Shown here: piece after piece, positions 22,949 to 35,446 of the stretch | Position numbering within the stretch: position 1 is the stretch's first letter | How the letters are laid out: the number at the start of each line of letters is the position of its first letter | From: Hemileia vastatrix | Lineage: Eukaryota; Basidiomycota; Pucciniomycetes; Pucciniales; Zaghouaniaceae | Length of the DNA: 64,000 nucleotides | Direction: 5' to 3' | Assembly (NCBI GenBank): GCA_030280995.1 | Contig: JASXTE010000099.1 | Location: 62,001 to 126,000 of the forward strand | The notes under the pieces: generated by a model | The model's database searches: none | What the model was told of the DNA's origin: nothing | What the model saw: the letters and a program-made list of their open reading frames with translations, nothing else | Program-made: the position numbers and the translations under genes

Positions 22949-25456
22949 TCCTCTTATCATTCTACTTGTACTTCTTCCTCTTTTCCATCTTCTTCTTCTC
23001 CACCACCATCACCCAAATCTCATTTCCGACTCCCCTCTTCTCTCAACCTCATTGTCAATTTTCTTCCGAATCGACTTGTCAGTGTAAGTATGTAAATATC
23101 TCTGTCCATCTTTCTCTCTTTGTATATTTGTCTGTTTGTCTCTTCAACACTTTGACCCATATATTCAAATATACACACATACTCTACACATCTATACTAG
23201 ATACAAAAGTTGTTATTCATTAAAATGATAATAAATTAACAAAATTATTTGACCATTAAATTGACATACATTAAAGTAATCTATACAATACAGTTATATT
23301 AAATTTATTTTACTTCTTCTTCTTCAGATGATGTCAACATCATCAGTTACCCTACTTATTGATGTGAATTGATGAAGATGATAAAATAATTGTTTAAATG
23401 AACAAATATAACAATTGTACAATTTATACATTAATACTATTTCGTTCATTCAATATTGTTCAATAAGTGTTTACATTATCAATGCAATGAATATCGATCG
23501 ATGAATCACATCGATTGACCTACTGTTGTTGTTGTTCTTTTCTTTCTGTTGGAGTAACAAAGGAAAAGGAAAAAAACTCTTAATCTTACATGTTGTTGAT
23601 GTATAGTAATATGTCTAACACTTATATATTTTTACTTTTAATTTATATGAACAAGTGAACTAAATATTACCTGACATTCTTTAGGGTAAATTAATTTTCT
23701 TCCCTTGGTCATTAGGATATTAGTGTGAACAACATCACCCAACACTTTCACATACACAGAGTTGACCCAGTAAAGTGACTGAGTGACTGAGTGACTGTTG
23801 ACTGAACCACCAACGAAATTTCAACTTTTCTCCATGTGTATGTGTCAATGGGTGTGGCAACATCCAGCTGGTGACTGCATCTTTGCTTCTTGGGTACACA
23901 CTTGAGATGTTGAATGTTAGACTTGTGTGTGTACTTGTGTAAGAAAGCTTGAAAAGTGTAATTATTCTCTCTACACAAGGGTGAAATGTTTATTTGAAAA
24001 TACTGCACCAGGTGCTCTTAACTGACAGCTTTTACTGTTTCTTTCATTTTTTTCTTCTTCTTCTTTCTTTTTGTTAAAATTACATCTTTCATCTTTTTCT
24101 TCTTTTTTTTAATGAAAAACTTGAAACTCTTTCCCTTCAACGTCATCTTTGTGTGTGTGTGTGAAAGTTCTTTTACTTCTTTTTACCTTGATGAAAGTTT
24201 CTTAAGTGAAAGGTCATTTAAATTTAAGCAAAAGATATTTTATACAATTGATCATAATTTATCAAGTTGATTTACTCGATTACTCAGAGAAAAATTTTTT
24301 TCGTTCTTTCTCTATTTGTGTGACTATTTTGTATGATTAGTAAAATTATTGAACACGATGAATAGAGTTAAATTAATTGTCAATGATGGACAAATACTTG
24401 TATGAAAAGGAAGAAAAAATTGTCATTCAACTTGTGACAGACTTTTGAAATGTAAACTGTGAATATTTTTAACATTCCTACAGTTTACCAAAAAAAGTAA
24501 AAAAATTCTTTGGTTCTTTTGTAAATGTATATTTCTGTATGGAAAGAAAAAGATGAAAAAATTGTTCCTGTGTAACAGACAATTGACTCAAAAGTACTAA
24601 AACATACAACTGGGAAAATGTCAAATGGAAAAATCTACCAAGAAAAAAGAGAGAAAGAACTTTGAAGTTCTTCTTTTCACCACAGAAAAGAAGAAGAGGA
24701 AAAAATAGTTCTTTTACTTATATGCACAAAGTGTACAAGTACTTTTGTTACTTTTAACAGTGATATAGAAAAATATTATACATTTTTTTTCTTTTCCTCA
24801 GTCAAATATTTCAAATTCACCTTGTTTCACATGAGTGAGATCAAAGAGAAAGGAAAAAACGTAACAATTCAAACAAATGGATACAAATAAAATCTTCTCC
24901 GTACATGTTTGTCTCTGTCTATGTGTTAATTAAATTGAACAACAATAAGTAAGATAACAATCAATGATCAAGATGAATGAATTAAGTGAATTTTGTTACC
25001 AGATAAAATTTCATCATCATCATCATCACTTAGTTTATCTTCGGAAGTTTTTCGGGAAGTGATTTTCCTGTTTGTGTACACACATTGTAACTGTAACTGT
25101 AACTGATCAAACAAACACCTGTCTTTACTTTAACGTTGGTAAGGAATAAAGTGTACAGTTTGTTGTAACAACAACAACAACAGTAACAGTAACAGCAACA
25201 ACATTGACTCAAGTCAAAGTTAATATTGAGTATGAAATATGAATGGCAAGCAGCTGGTGATGTGAATGTTGGGTCATTTTGTTGTCTCGGCTCATTTGAC
25301 TTGTTCGTTCTTTTTTCGGGTGTAATCTTACCAGACCCAGACACAGTAGGTACATACACATACATACACAGACAATTTACAATGTGAGCATCTTTCTGTA
25401 CATCATCAAAAGTCTTTCCTTCTCTCTTCACCAGCATGAACCTTTGGCATATACAC

Positions 25457-25512
25457 AGAGAGAAAGAGAGAGAAAGAGAGAGAAAGAGAGAGAAAGAGAG
25501 AGAAAGAGAGAG
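25457..25512. repeat. (AAAGAGAG)n tandem repeat
   Basis: About six near-perfect 10-bp units of the form AGAGAGAAAG in tandem. On the opposite strand it encodes the Ser/Leu/Phe run of a spurious 201-codon frame. Confidence 0.85.
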
Positions 25513-26803
25513 TGTAGTGAAATATCGAGTGTACTGTTGAGTAAAATTAAAGAAGAAACTTACATTATCATTGCAAGTGATATGGATGAATGTAAATTGT
25601 ACCAGTCTGTTTGTGTGTGAAGTTAAGTATAACACTCACTCATCACAATTACATCTTGAATGACGGATGTAGGTTACTAGTGTGTGTGTGTGTGTGTATA
25701 TGTTCACTGGTCACATCCTCATTACAAGTGACTGACTGAGGAAACTGTTTTTATCCATCCATCTGAACTATTCTGTAAGGAATATATAGTTAATGTATGC
25801 AAATGTATTTCTTTTTTATCCTTATTTGTCGATGTTCATCAAATTCATTGTTACTCTTGATACTGTGTTGTTGTTGTGTTTAACAGAACACAAGATTAAA
25901 ACAGTACAGCAGTACAACAGTTCCTTCCTTTACTATTATATATCTCATATACAAAGAAACATCTTGTTTTCAAGTATCTCCTAAAGATATCGTAAATAAT
26001 GTTTGTGAAAATGACAAAAAATGATACATTTATCTTTTGTATACTTTTTGTCATCATTTGTGTAATCATGTGAATGACCCACGTTCAAGGAAAAAAAACA
26101 ACAGCAACAACAACACAGATTGGTCAGTGAGGTTTAGAGACAAAAGAAGAAAAATACTTCATCGTACATTGAACATTATTTTGTGTATGTGAATGTTGTG
26201 TATCCATTTTGTTGTGTGAAGAAGAGAAAGAAAGAAGGAAAGAAAGAAAAGTTCTTCTCTACTCTCGTAAAATGCGTGCTTCTGGCACTTTCAGTCAACA
26301 CAGAACAGAACAGAACAGAGAGTAAAACATGAAGGGAGAGAAGAAGTAAAGGAAAGAAAAAAAAGAAGATGTACCAGAAGGAGGAGAAGAAGGAAAGAAA
26401 GAAAGAAAAAAGAGAAAAAACTTTCATGAAAGAACCAATCGTAAGCTACGTGATACTGGCAACTCACGGATCCATTTGTTCAGATCCAAGGCAAATGTCT
26501 TTTTGATTCCGTTACAACCGGAAGAATGGTCAACATTCACCAAAACTATATCCAAAGTTGCCAGCTATTTTCTGTTAAAAAGAGGCAAAGAGAGAAGAAG
26601 AACTTGAGTTGTTATCGATATTTCTTTATGTGTATATGTATGTGTGTATACGTTTCATCTTCATCTTATGCCTGCCAGGTGATCATGACCACTGTAGTGT
26701 GACCATTTGCATGACCAAAGGATGATATAATTGTACACATCGACCTGATCATAGCACAACAACAATGTTAACTACTAAACTTCTTTTACTTGTATACTTC
26801 AAG

Positions 26804-26844
<41 letters not shown>
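26804..26844. repeat. (TTG)n microsatellite
   Basis: About 14 uninterrupted TTG trinucleotides. Confidence 0.9.
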
Positions 26845-26845
<1 letters not shown>

Positions 26846-26984
26846 ATTGAAGAAAAGACATTTGAAGGAAGAAATACTCAAACAACTTGAGGGCAAGTGA
26901 GAATCATTATGTTATTTCAGTTGAAAATTGTCAGTCCACCAGCAAAGTACAATCAACTCACAGACACATTGAAGAAAAGGAAAG

Positions 26985-27085
26985 AGAGAAAAAAAGAAAG
27001 AAAGAAAGAATATAAAAAAAGGCAAAATAAAATAAAATAAAATAAAGTGAAGGAATAAAGAAAGAAAGAAAGAAAGAAAGAAAAA
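26985..27085. repeat. AAAG / AAATA / AAAG compound microsatellite
   Basis: AAAG units, then five AAATA-type units (27025-27046), then seven AAAG units (27057-27082). Purine-only strand over most of 100 bp. Confidence 0.85.
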
Positions 27086-27646
27086 ACTCGTCCAATTCAA
27101 CTCTTCATTTTCATTCATTGTGCCTTTGGGTGTATTTTCAGGGCATAATGAATCAGTGTATCAGTGGGTACAAAGTACAAACAGTGTTAGTCAGTAAGAG
27201 GCAACAAAATAAAGGTGAAAGTAGAAGGATGAACTTAGTGTAGAAAGGAAAGATTCTTCTCATCTTTTATCAAAGAAAAGAGGAAAAGGAAGTTTAAAAA
27301 ATGGAGTTTAAGAAGCGACCACTCAAAAATTGCATGAGGAAAAAAAATATGACCAAGCATTGTAAAAGTAAAGCAAGAGTATGACAAACATCATATACAG
27401 TTTAGGACAGGAAGAAAGAGAGAAAGAGAGAGATATGAAAGACAAGTAGAAGGATGCAAAAAGAAGAAAGAGCAATTGAAGGACAACCATTGTTGAACAT
27501 TGAGAACATTGGACAGCAGGGTAATTGGGATGGGGTTGGGGGGAGGGAAGGATCCAGCCTTTCATCCACTGCAGTTAAATTGGGATGTGGATGTGCATGT
27601 GTCCGCGCAGACCCAACCAGAGGAGTGAATAGAATAGTGAAATAGC

Positions 27647-27649
<3 letters not shown>

Positions 27650-27742
<93 letters not shown>

Positions 27743-27776
27743 AGAGAAGAGAAGAGAGAGAAGAGAAGAGAGAGAA
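27650..27776. repeat. Long (GA)n microsatellite, about 127 bp
   Basis: Longest dinucleotide array in the window: GA repeats with occasional GAG/GAAGAG interruptions. It lies next to a GC-richer segment (27780-27960) and about 240 bp before the candidate signal-peptide exon at 28015. In animals such GA tracts can bind GAGA-type factors near promoters; whether that applies here is unknown. Confidence 0.9.
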
Positions 27777-28014
27777 AATACACAGAGGAACCAGAAGAGA
27801 GCCGACTCCCTTGGACAGATCGATTTCTTTGTTCTTTCCCTCGCATCACCAGCACCTAAGGAACACCACGAGCCATTGCAGGCAGCCTTCAGTCGGCCAC
27901 ACAAGTCACCATCGTCACATCACCAACCCAAAAGTAAAACCGGAGTCCACTTGACTCTCTTTCTCTGTCTTTCTCTGTCTTTCTTTCTTTCTTTCTTGCC
28001 TTGTACTTTTACAG

Positions 28015-28082
28015 TAAATGGCTGCTGCTGCTGATGTTGGTGCTCTCAGTCTCTGTAAAGACACTTCACTGCTCAACTTCAG
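28015..28082 (+). CDS. Candidate first coding exon with signal-peptide-like frame
   Basis: The segment has a good 3' splice site (polypyrimidine tract then TTTTACAG at 28014) and a strong donor (TTCAG|GTAAGG at 28083). One frame reads WLLLLMLVLSVSVKTLHC, which looks like a signal peptide and would end in phase 1, the usual phase for signal-peptide exons. A second frame from ATG 28018 reads MAAAADVGALSLCKDTSLL. I could not find downstream exons of a matching gene, so this is a candidate only. Confidence 0.25.
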
Positions 28083-30483
28083 GTAAGGTAAGAGATGACG
28101 ACTTTAATATGTTCACTATTTAACATGTATAAGCAAGTTAATTGCATGTGATGCATCCATTTTGTACATTTGTATGTGTATATGTTCACCTAATAAGGAT
28201 GAGGATGAAGATGAGAAGGATGACGAATGCGAAGATGACCAGGACACTGGTGATGTAGGTTGCATCCTGTAGGAATCTTTCTCTCTTTCTTTCTTCTCTC
28301 TTCTCTCTACCTCTTGAGTGTCCAGCGCAGTAGTAAACTATTCTACTAGCTGAGTGTATGCATCAAATAGTACACATTGGTTGTACCAAGCGAATTGTTC
28401 ACTTGAAAGGCCTTTCTTTCTCTGTGCATTCGTTTGAAGATATATATATATATATATATTTGACTGACCGATTGTACATTCAGCAAAAGGCAGAACATAC
28501 AGATATATATATATATCTATATACAAGTAGAAGAGTAAGAAAAGAGAGAGAGTTGACTAAAGTACCTCTTGAAGATGTACAAACTAAAGAAAAATTGTTC
28601 ATCCAATAATTCTTTTAGTTTGTTGCCTTATACTTGTACTGCTGTACTGGTGCAAGTTGATATCCATTCATTTTGCTTGATTTTTCTCCTCCTCCGCTGC
28701 AAATGCGACTTGAGAGTGAAGAGAGAAGAGAGAGATGAAAGGAGAAACTGCAGCTGCTGCCGCTAGGAGAGTAAGCATAGAACGTGTTCTCCAGCAACCG
28801 TTCTAACAGTAGAACGTGATGCTACTTCGAGCTGTACAATCGGCAGCAGGGCATTTTATTCTTTCCCTTTAATCCAGCAGTTGTGTGTGTTCTTTCTCCC
28901 CCTCACCCACTATCCATCCATCTAACTTTCTTTGTGTGCATGTGTGTGTGCGAGTGTGTGTCTCCCCTCTTTCTTCTTTCTCTTTGATGTTACTTGTACT
29001 TGTATTTTTACTGTTCTTGTACTTCTTTATACTTTTTTTTCTTCCTTTCTGGATACTTTTTTGTCTTTTTACATGTTCCTACTTTGTCCTATCCTTTTCA
29101 TTTGATCAATCTGTGTCTGTGTCTGTGTCTGTGTTACAGGAAACAACCGATGATTAAGTAAGCAACTCATCACAAGGCAAAAAGTTCTAACTCTTACTTT
29201 TCGATTATGTCACATAAAAGATCCTTCTAATCTACTTTTTTTCCCTGCTTGTTTGTTTGTTTGTTTGTTGTCTTCTACTTTTGTTTTTGCATTGAAGACA
29301 ATGAAGAGACATCTTTTTCTCTACTTTGTTGCTAATGATGAAGATGATCAAATACATGATAATGATGATGATGATGAATCATCGAAAAAGGTAAAACATG
29401 TTCCTGCAAATATCAAGTGAAAATGTAAAATCAGTTGAAAAGTTTATAAATATTTCTTTGATATTTCATTTGAAAAACTTATTACTTGACTTTTCTGTCG
29501 GTAACATGTTTTTTTCAACTTGTTCATCATCGTCATTTCTTCAGCATATTCATTCCATGTCACCTGGTGAGTATGACCATTTCAATAGATTTTCAAGATG
29601 TAGTGTAGCAAAGAAAAGAGTAAAGAAAAGAGTAAAGTAAAAATCATGTCTATACTTGAAATGTCTTATACTATTTCTACTGTTGGTGGTTCGTTTTTTC
29701 AACACATTTAACATTTTACTTGAAAAGAGAAAAATTCGATAAATGACACTTTCGCTTCTTTTTACTTTGGTCGTCGTCGTCTTCAATTGAAAAAGGATGA
29801 TGGGCGTGGTAGAGGATGAAAATCAATGAATTCTAGTCAATTCATCCACCACCAGACACTGGATGCGGATGCTTCAAATGTCCAACAACCGAGTAAATCA
29901 GGTCTAGTCTTTTCCTTATCATTTCCGCTGTCCAGACTGCTATGAATTGAAAAGACCTGGACGGAGAACTGATAAGGGCAGGCACAGACCAATTGCATCA
30001 TTTGCTCCTTCACTGAACAATTTTTCTTTTCTTTTACACATACACACACAGACAGACACAGTTACATCCACACGGATACTTGATCTTCACTCTTGGTCTT
30101 TTCGTCAATGCTTCTTTTCATCTTTTCATCTCTTCCTCTTTCTCACCATTCAAGGAGACAATCGAGTGAATCATTTCTTTACCTTTGACCAAATCAAACA
30201 ATCCACTTTAACCTGTCTGATATTTCATAAATTGATCATGTCCTTTACTCCTTTATCTTAACCCTTTGACCTACATTTATCTCTGTCTTATTTTTTGTGT
30301 ATATCAATCAGAAAAAAACATCTAATTGTTTAAAAATTGTACCTTTCAATGTATTTTTTTTATTTTATCGATTAACTTACAAATTCAATTGATAAATACA
30401 TTTGAACTGAGAAAAAAAATCCATTGTAAAATCTATCTTGTGTATTCTTTTATACTTGTAATTTGATGATGATGATAAATTTG
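28083..30483. other. Microsatellite-rich gene desert (right part)
   Basis: Contains (TA)n tracts at about 28441-28459 and 28502-28520, (GTGTCT)n at 29109-29136 and (GTTT)n at 29246-29268. Frames over 60 codons here are short and compositionally biased. No exon could be supported, although acceptor-like and donor-like sites occur (for example TGTTACAG at 29139). Confidence 0.5.
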
Positions 30484-31679
30484 TTAGTTACTGTTATCGT
30501 TGTCATTATTTGTATGTTGGTTATTCTTGAGCAATATTTTGTACGGTCTCAAGTACTTCAATCCACCCATTTGACTTTGAAGAACAGATGGAATAGCCAA
30601 TTCTTTACTCGTTGAATTACGATGTGTTTCAAGAAGTGCAATCAAAATTCTAGGCGATGCAATAGCTGTACCATTAATGGTTCCAATGAATGTTTCAACA
30701 AATGGATCTCCTGAATCTTCTGTACAATCAGTATTAATTGAACGACATTTCATGTTCAACTTAGTACTTTGATTGATGAAACAATCAGAAGCAGATGATA
30801 TTTCACCCATGTCTCTTGAAGTGGAAAATAAGCTTCAATATCAAACTTTTTGATAGCAACTTGATTCAAATCTTCTTTAGGCATATCTAATGTTCTAATT
30901 TGTAATCCTAATTCACGAAATATATCTTCTTGTACTGATATTATTTCCATTAAATACTGATTAGTTTGTTCTTTTGGCACTAACATAACCATTTCTACTT
31001 TAGAAAAGTAATGAACTCGATAAAGACCAGGTTCTCTTTGTGATGTTTCAGCTCGGTAACATCGACTAATGGAACAGTATTTTTTTGGCAAAGATTCCAC
31101 AGATTCTTCTGAATTCACATCAAAGCATTTACCCAAGTTCATTGAAACCAATGGTATTTCAGCAGTACCTGAAAGACAAATTGAACGTATAGATGTTGTA
31201 TCATCATTTGTAACTTCATTTAAATGTGTAGACAATGTAGAGTAAGATTTAACTTTACTTGTTCCATCAATTGAATAAACTTGAGTACGATTTGAATGTG
31301 GATCAAAGCCACATGATGCAATTATATCATCGTAAATTAAATTTGGTACAGTAACAGGAGTAAATTTATATTTGTTAATTAATTTTTTCATTGTCCATCG
31401 TATCAATACTCTTTCTAACCATGCTAAATCACCTAAAAGTACATATGAACGATTACCACCAACATGAGCAAGCATTTTATCACCAACATGTAGTAAACCC
31501 ATAGATCTAAGTTGTTTTTCAACAATAGATAATTTACTAAATGGATGTTTACTTGTATTATCATCTTTATTTGGTGGTGGTATAGTAGGTATATTAGAAG
31601 ATATTGTACCAATGTTTCTGCGGCTCATACATTGTGTACAACGTCCAATGGAAATTCGTAGTAGGTTACTTGTTAACAT
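30484..31679 (-). CDS. SARS2: Mitochondrial seryl-tRNA synthetase-like protein with an internal frameshift
   Basis: Class II aminoacyl-tRNA synthetase core that charges tRNA-Ser in mitochondria. Motif 1 ends in VTVPNLI, motif 2 is CYRAETSQREPGLYRVHYFSKVEM, the serine-pocket GTAE is present, and motif 3 is INGTAIASPRILIALLET. The N-terminus (MLTSNLLRISIGRC) looks like a mitochondrial targeting peptide but leads almost directly into the catalytic core: the tRNA-binding coiled-coil arm usual in SerRS is not visible. The conserved stretch KKFDIEAYFPLQ ... GEISSASDC changes frame by one base between about 30808 and 30820, with no room for an intron, so the product is split into ~290 and 108 residues. 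This is a pseudogene-like lesion, assembly error or recoding. The arthropod paralogue SLIMP is an alternative, but the aminoacylation motifs look intact. Confidence 0.85.
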
Positions 31680-34297
31680 TTCATCAGATGACCAAAATTA
31701 ATTATTCAATACAATGGAGTAAGTAGAATAACCGGTGTAGATAGAATGAAGATGAGGATGAACAAAGTCAGACTCAGAGTACATCAGTTTAGTACAGTTG
31801 AGTTCAGTTGAGACAAGTTCGAAGTAAGATCAGACGAAAAGCGAAATGTACCATTGACCAGCTGATGGAACAACACGTCGCCTGGTGGTACAAAGGGAAA
31901 ACAAAAAAATGAAAAAAAAGACTTCAACATCAGACGAGAGAGTGAATGAAAAAGACAAAATGACATCTTTCTCTCTTTTTTTTACTTCATCTTGTGTCTC
32001 ACAAATGTTTTATCCTTGTTATTCACTTGAGACAATTTCAATTGCACGAGTTCACAGACGAAAAGAAGTTTACATCCATGTACAGAGACGTGATTATGTC
32101 TGTAAAGACATGGTATCTAACTAATGTAACCTAAATATACAAGTATGAAAGTTTATCCTTTAAATTAGAGTCAATCATTTTCAAACTCACATAAACTAAT
32201 CTACAAGGAACTTGGGATTCAGCAGAAAAAGAAGAAGAAGAAAAAAGTTTTAATTTGGTAAGGTTCTCATACTATAATTGGATAATGTGAATGTCTGTTG
32301 CAAAAATTACGCAATGAAGTGAGTCATTTCATCATGGAAACAAGTGTATCTGTAAGTTGTACTAATCGATCGGTAAGATAGAAGAGGATTAAATTCAATT
32401 AGATACATGCCAGTGAATTGATTTAATTGTACATTTGATCAGGTACAAGGTGAACTTTCAACAGACACTTTCAATTTCAAATGAATTACTTATGGATCAA
32501 ATGGTGGAATTCACACTGAAACTTGAAGATCAATGATAAAAAACTTCAAACAAACAATTTTAAATGATTGACATTATAGTGAAACCATCAGTGTTAATGC
32601 AATTCAAATGAGATGGTAAATCGATCGTTAGATGCAACATCACTTGTTACATGTTAATCGAATGGATGAAAAAAAACCAATTGGTGTGAAATATAGCATG
32701 ATTATCGATCGTAAATTTCGCAATGTGATGAAACGATCGATCTTTTTACCACTGCATAAGTGAACAGAGAATAATTTATATATGAACTTGTGAAAGGGTG
32801 AAAGTAATTTACATTAAAACCCTGAATTGTTTGCCACATCACGTTTTTGCTATAGATTAAGTTTTTGATCTTTTATTTACAATAATCCAGAAGATTTGAT
32901 GATGTGTCTGTCTATCTGTGAGTAAATTCATTTGTCATGAGGGGTTAAAATCCATCAGATTCTAAACAAACAGATATATCGAAACTTTCCGATGATAAAA
33001 GTTGATTTATCAATTCAATTTCAACTTGGGATGAACACATATGACACACATAGTGTGAAACAAAACAATAAATTATCAACAAATTGATTTTTTTTCAAAT
33101 AAATACAAAAGTAGATTGATCAGAAGAATGACTATTTGTCATGTTACCATTTGAATGAGACAAGTTGATATTTACAGTTGAAAGTATTGCTTGTATGAAG
33201 TGAAAAGTTAACACATCTATATCTAGTCTAACATTGAATAAAGTTAGATTTTGTCACGCCATTGAAATTCCATTGATAATCTAACCAAATGATCGGGTAA
33301 TTCAATTGTACACTTGAATCAAGGCTTAAAGAGGTGGATCAAGTTAAAGAAAATCACGTGATTTACTTCTTTTTTTTGATGAACTTTGAACTGAAGTAAA
33401 ATTTGTCTGGAAGAACCTTGAAAAGAAATAGTTGTTCAAAAGTACTGTAATTAAAGAAAGGATAGAAAAAATATAATAAAAAGAAGAAAAGATTTATCTG
33501 CAAGTAAGATAATAGTTTAACAAATATTTGATATTATGAATACTTACGACGCTGACATGTATAAACACAACGGGTTTGACAAAATACAACAAATCAATCA
33601 AAATGTAACAACAATTGTCAGTTAGTACTTTTAATGTTATTTAGGTTATAAAGGTATGATGTGATTTTTTTATATACCTGCATAAATAAACAACTCACGG
33701 TCAAATCAATTGAAAGTTAATGGTCAAAGGAAAAACAGACGACAAACAATTGCATCAATCGTAAGTACGGCCGTCTGGTGACCGATTATATTGTAAATTT
33801 GTAAGACAGAATCTTCATTCATTCCATGAGAGCTTGTTGTATCATGGTAAAGTGTCACTAAATCATCTTTTTATTCATCAACTTTGACTCAATTATCATT
33901 TATTCTATGGTAGTATGGTTAATTGTTTCTTTTAAATGATAAATACTTTCATCATTTACTGGTAAGTTTGGTAAGATTGATCAATGTGTATATATATACC
34001 ACAAGCCCTCACCACCTACTCACAAATTCCTTCCTTCCGATCATTTGATATTATTAATTGCTTGTAACTCATTTAAAATCTATTAGTTGCATTCCATTTT
34101 AATGCAAATGAGTTATATCATAATGTTATAAACAATTATTTCTCAATCAACAGATTGGTTCATTGGCTCATCGTTTGGCTGTTGAGCACATTGTTTATGT
34201 GACCCTGTCCTTGTCACTTGGTTGTCAGGAATATTCCATACATTTGACCTACGATATATCTTCAAATCGGTAGAATTTTATTATCAAAACAAATAAA
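31680..34297. other. Intergenic, no gene seen
   Basis: About 2.6 kb between the divergent SARS2-like and MOB3 genes. Short chance frames only (31784-31966, 31885-32124). It is AT-rich with several AATCGATC-type palindromic hexamers (for example near 32364 and 32622). Nothing else is supported. Confidence 0.5.
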
Positions 34298-35446
34298 ATG
34301 GCAAGTTTTATGGAATTTTTCAGAAGCAAATCAAAAAATGTAAGTGTGTCTTTTAATCAACATCATCTGTTGTCACTTCCTGTTATCTTTGTAGATTTAT
34401 AAGGATAAAAATTGATTATTTTCAATCATTAACAATCATTTTACTACATCATATAACTCATCCAGAAATTTCATTCAATCCAACTATTGTTTAGATGTTC
34501 TCATAGTACACAAAAATGTGTATATGTGGAAGATGGAACACATTTGATGCTTTGTTATTATTATGATTGTAACTAATATTTTGCAATTGTTTTTGTTTTC
34601 ATTTACATAGGAACAAACTTTCAGGCCAAAGAAGAAATTTCAACCTGGAACTATGAGATATTCATTACATAAATTAGCACAAGCATCATTAAACTCTGGT
34701 TTAGATTTAAGAGAAACCGTCAAACTTCCTCCCGGTGAAAATAATGACGATTGGTTAGCTGTTCATGTGGTTGACTTTTACAATCGAATTAATATGGTTT
34801 ACGCTACAATAAGTGACTATTGTACTGATGAATCATGTCCTAAGATGTCAGGTGGTCCAAGGTAATTATTCAATCTTTAGCATATTTCTATTAACTGTAA
34901 ATATATATGTTAATATCGTTAAATATATCCAACATTTTCACAGATACGAATATCTTTGGGCTGATGGAGTGAAATTTAGAAAACCAGTTCCTTTGCCTGC
35001 TCCTCAATATGTATCTCATTTAATGGATTGGGTTGAAGGACAAATTAACAATGAAGATATATTTCCAACAACTATGGATGTACCATTTCCTCCTAATTTT
35101 GTAACTGTGTGTAAAAAAATTCTTACTCGATTATTTCGTGTATTTGTTCATGTGTACATTCATCATTTTGATCGATTAGTTGCCATGGCTGCTGAAGCAC
35201 ATGTTAATACATGTTATAAACACTTCTACTACTTTGTAACTGAATTTAATTTGGTAGCTGAAAAAGAATTTGAACCATTGGTATGTATTTAACTTTGATT
35301 CAATTGTCATATAATTATAAAAATTTATCTTTCATCTTGATTATTTACAGAGTGACCTTACCTATCGATTATGTATGGCTAAAGAACGTGAAGGAGTAAA
35401 CTCAGGAGGATTTGATTCATCACTTGGTCGGAATCGTCAGTCTTAG
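34298..35446 (+). CDS. MOB3: MOB kinase activator 3 (MOB3 class)
   Basis: Four exons: 34298-34339, 34611-34861, 34944-35280, 35351-35446, all GT-AG with matching phases, 241 aa. The Mob1/phocein fold is complete: [41 protein letters not shown], the zinc ligands in CTDESCP and the later His/Cys pair, [15 protein letters not shown], and [13 protein letters not shown] with [21 protein letters not shown]. The 'DWxAVHVVDFFNRIN' and '[12 protein letters not shown]' wording is typical of MOB3 rather than MOB1 or MOB4. MOB proteins bind NDR/LATS or MST kinases in Hippo-type signalling in the cytosol; MOB3 is the class with MST1 links. A C-terminal extension ([19 protein letters not shown]) goes beyond the usual MOB3 end. 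Confidence 0.95.

Larger units (their letters stand above)
19356..28014. other. Microsatellite-rich gene desert (left part)
   Basis: No coding region could be supported. Many frames of 60-210 codons are repeats of Ser/Leu, Cys/Val or Arg/Glu made by (TC)n, (TG)n and (GA)n tracts on either strand. The sequence is strand-asymmetric in blocks: pyrimidine-rich around 20.9-21.6 and 22.9-23.1 kb, purine-rich around 26.2-27.5 kb. It may hold regulatory DNA or introns of a long gene. Confidence 0.6.

Noticed and set aside
25030..25635. 201-codon minus-strand frame
   Set aside because: Built on the (AAAGAGAG)n repeat and CAA/CAG runs; no start context, domain or splice support.
27562..27904. Two overlapping minus-strand frames of ~100 codons made of Ser-Leu repeats
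   Set aside because: They are the translation of the 127-bp (GA)n microsatellite.
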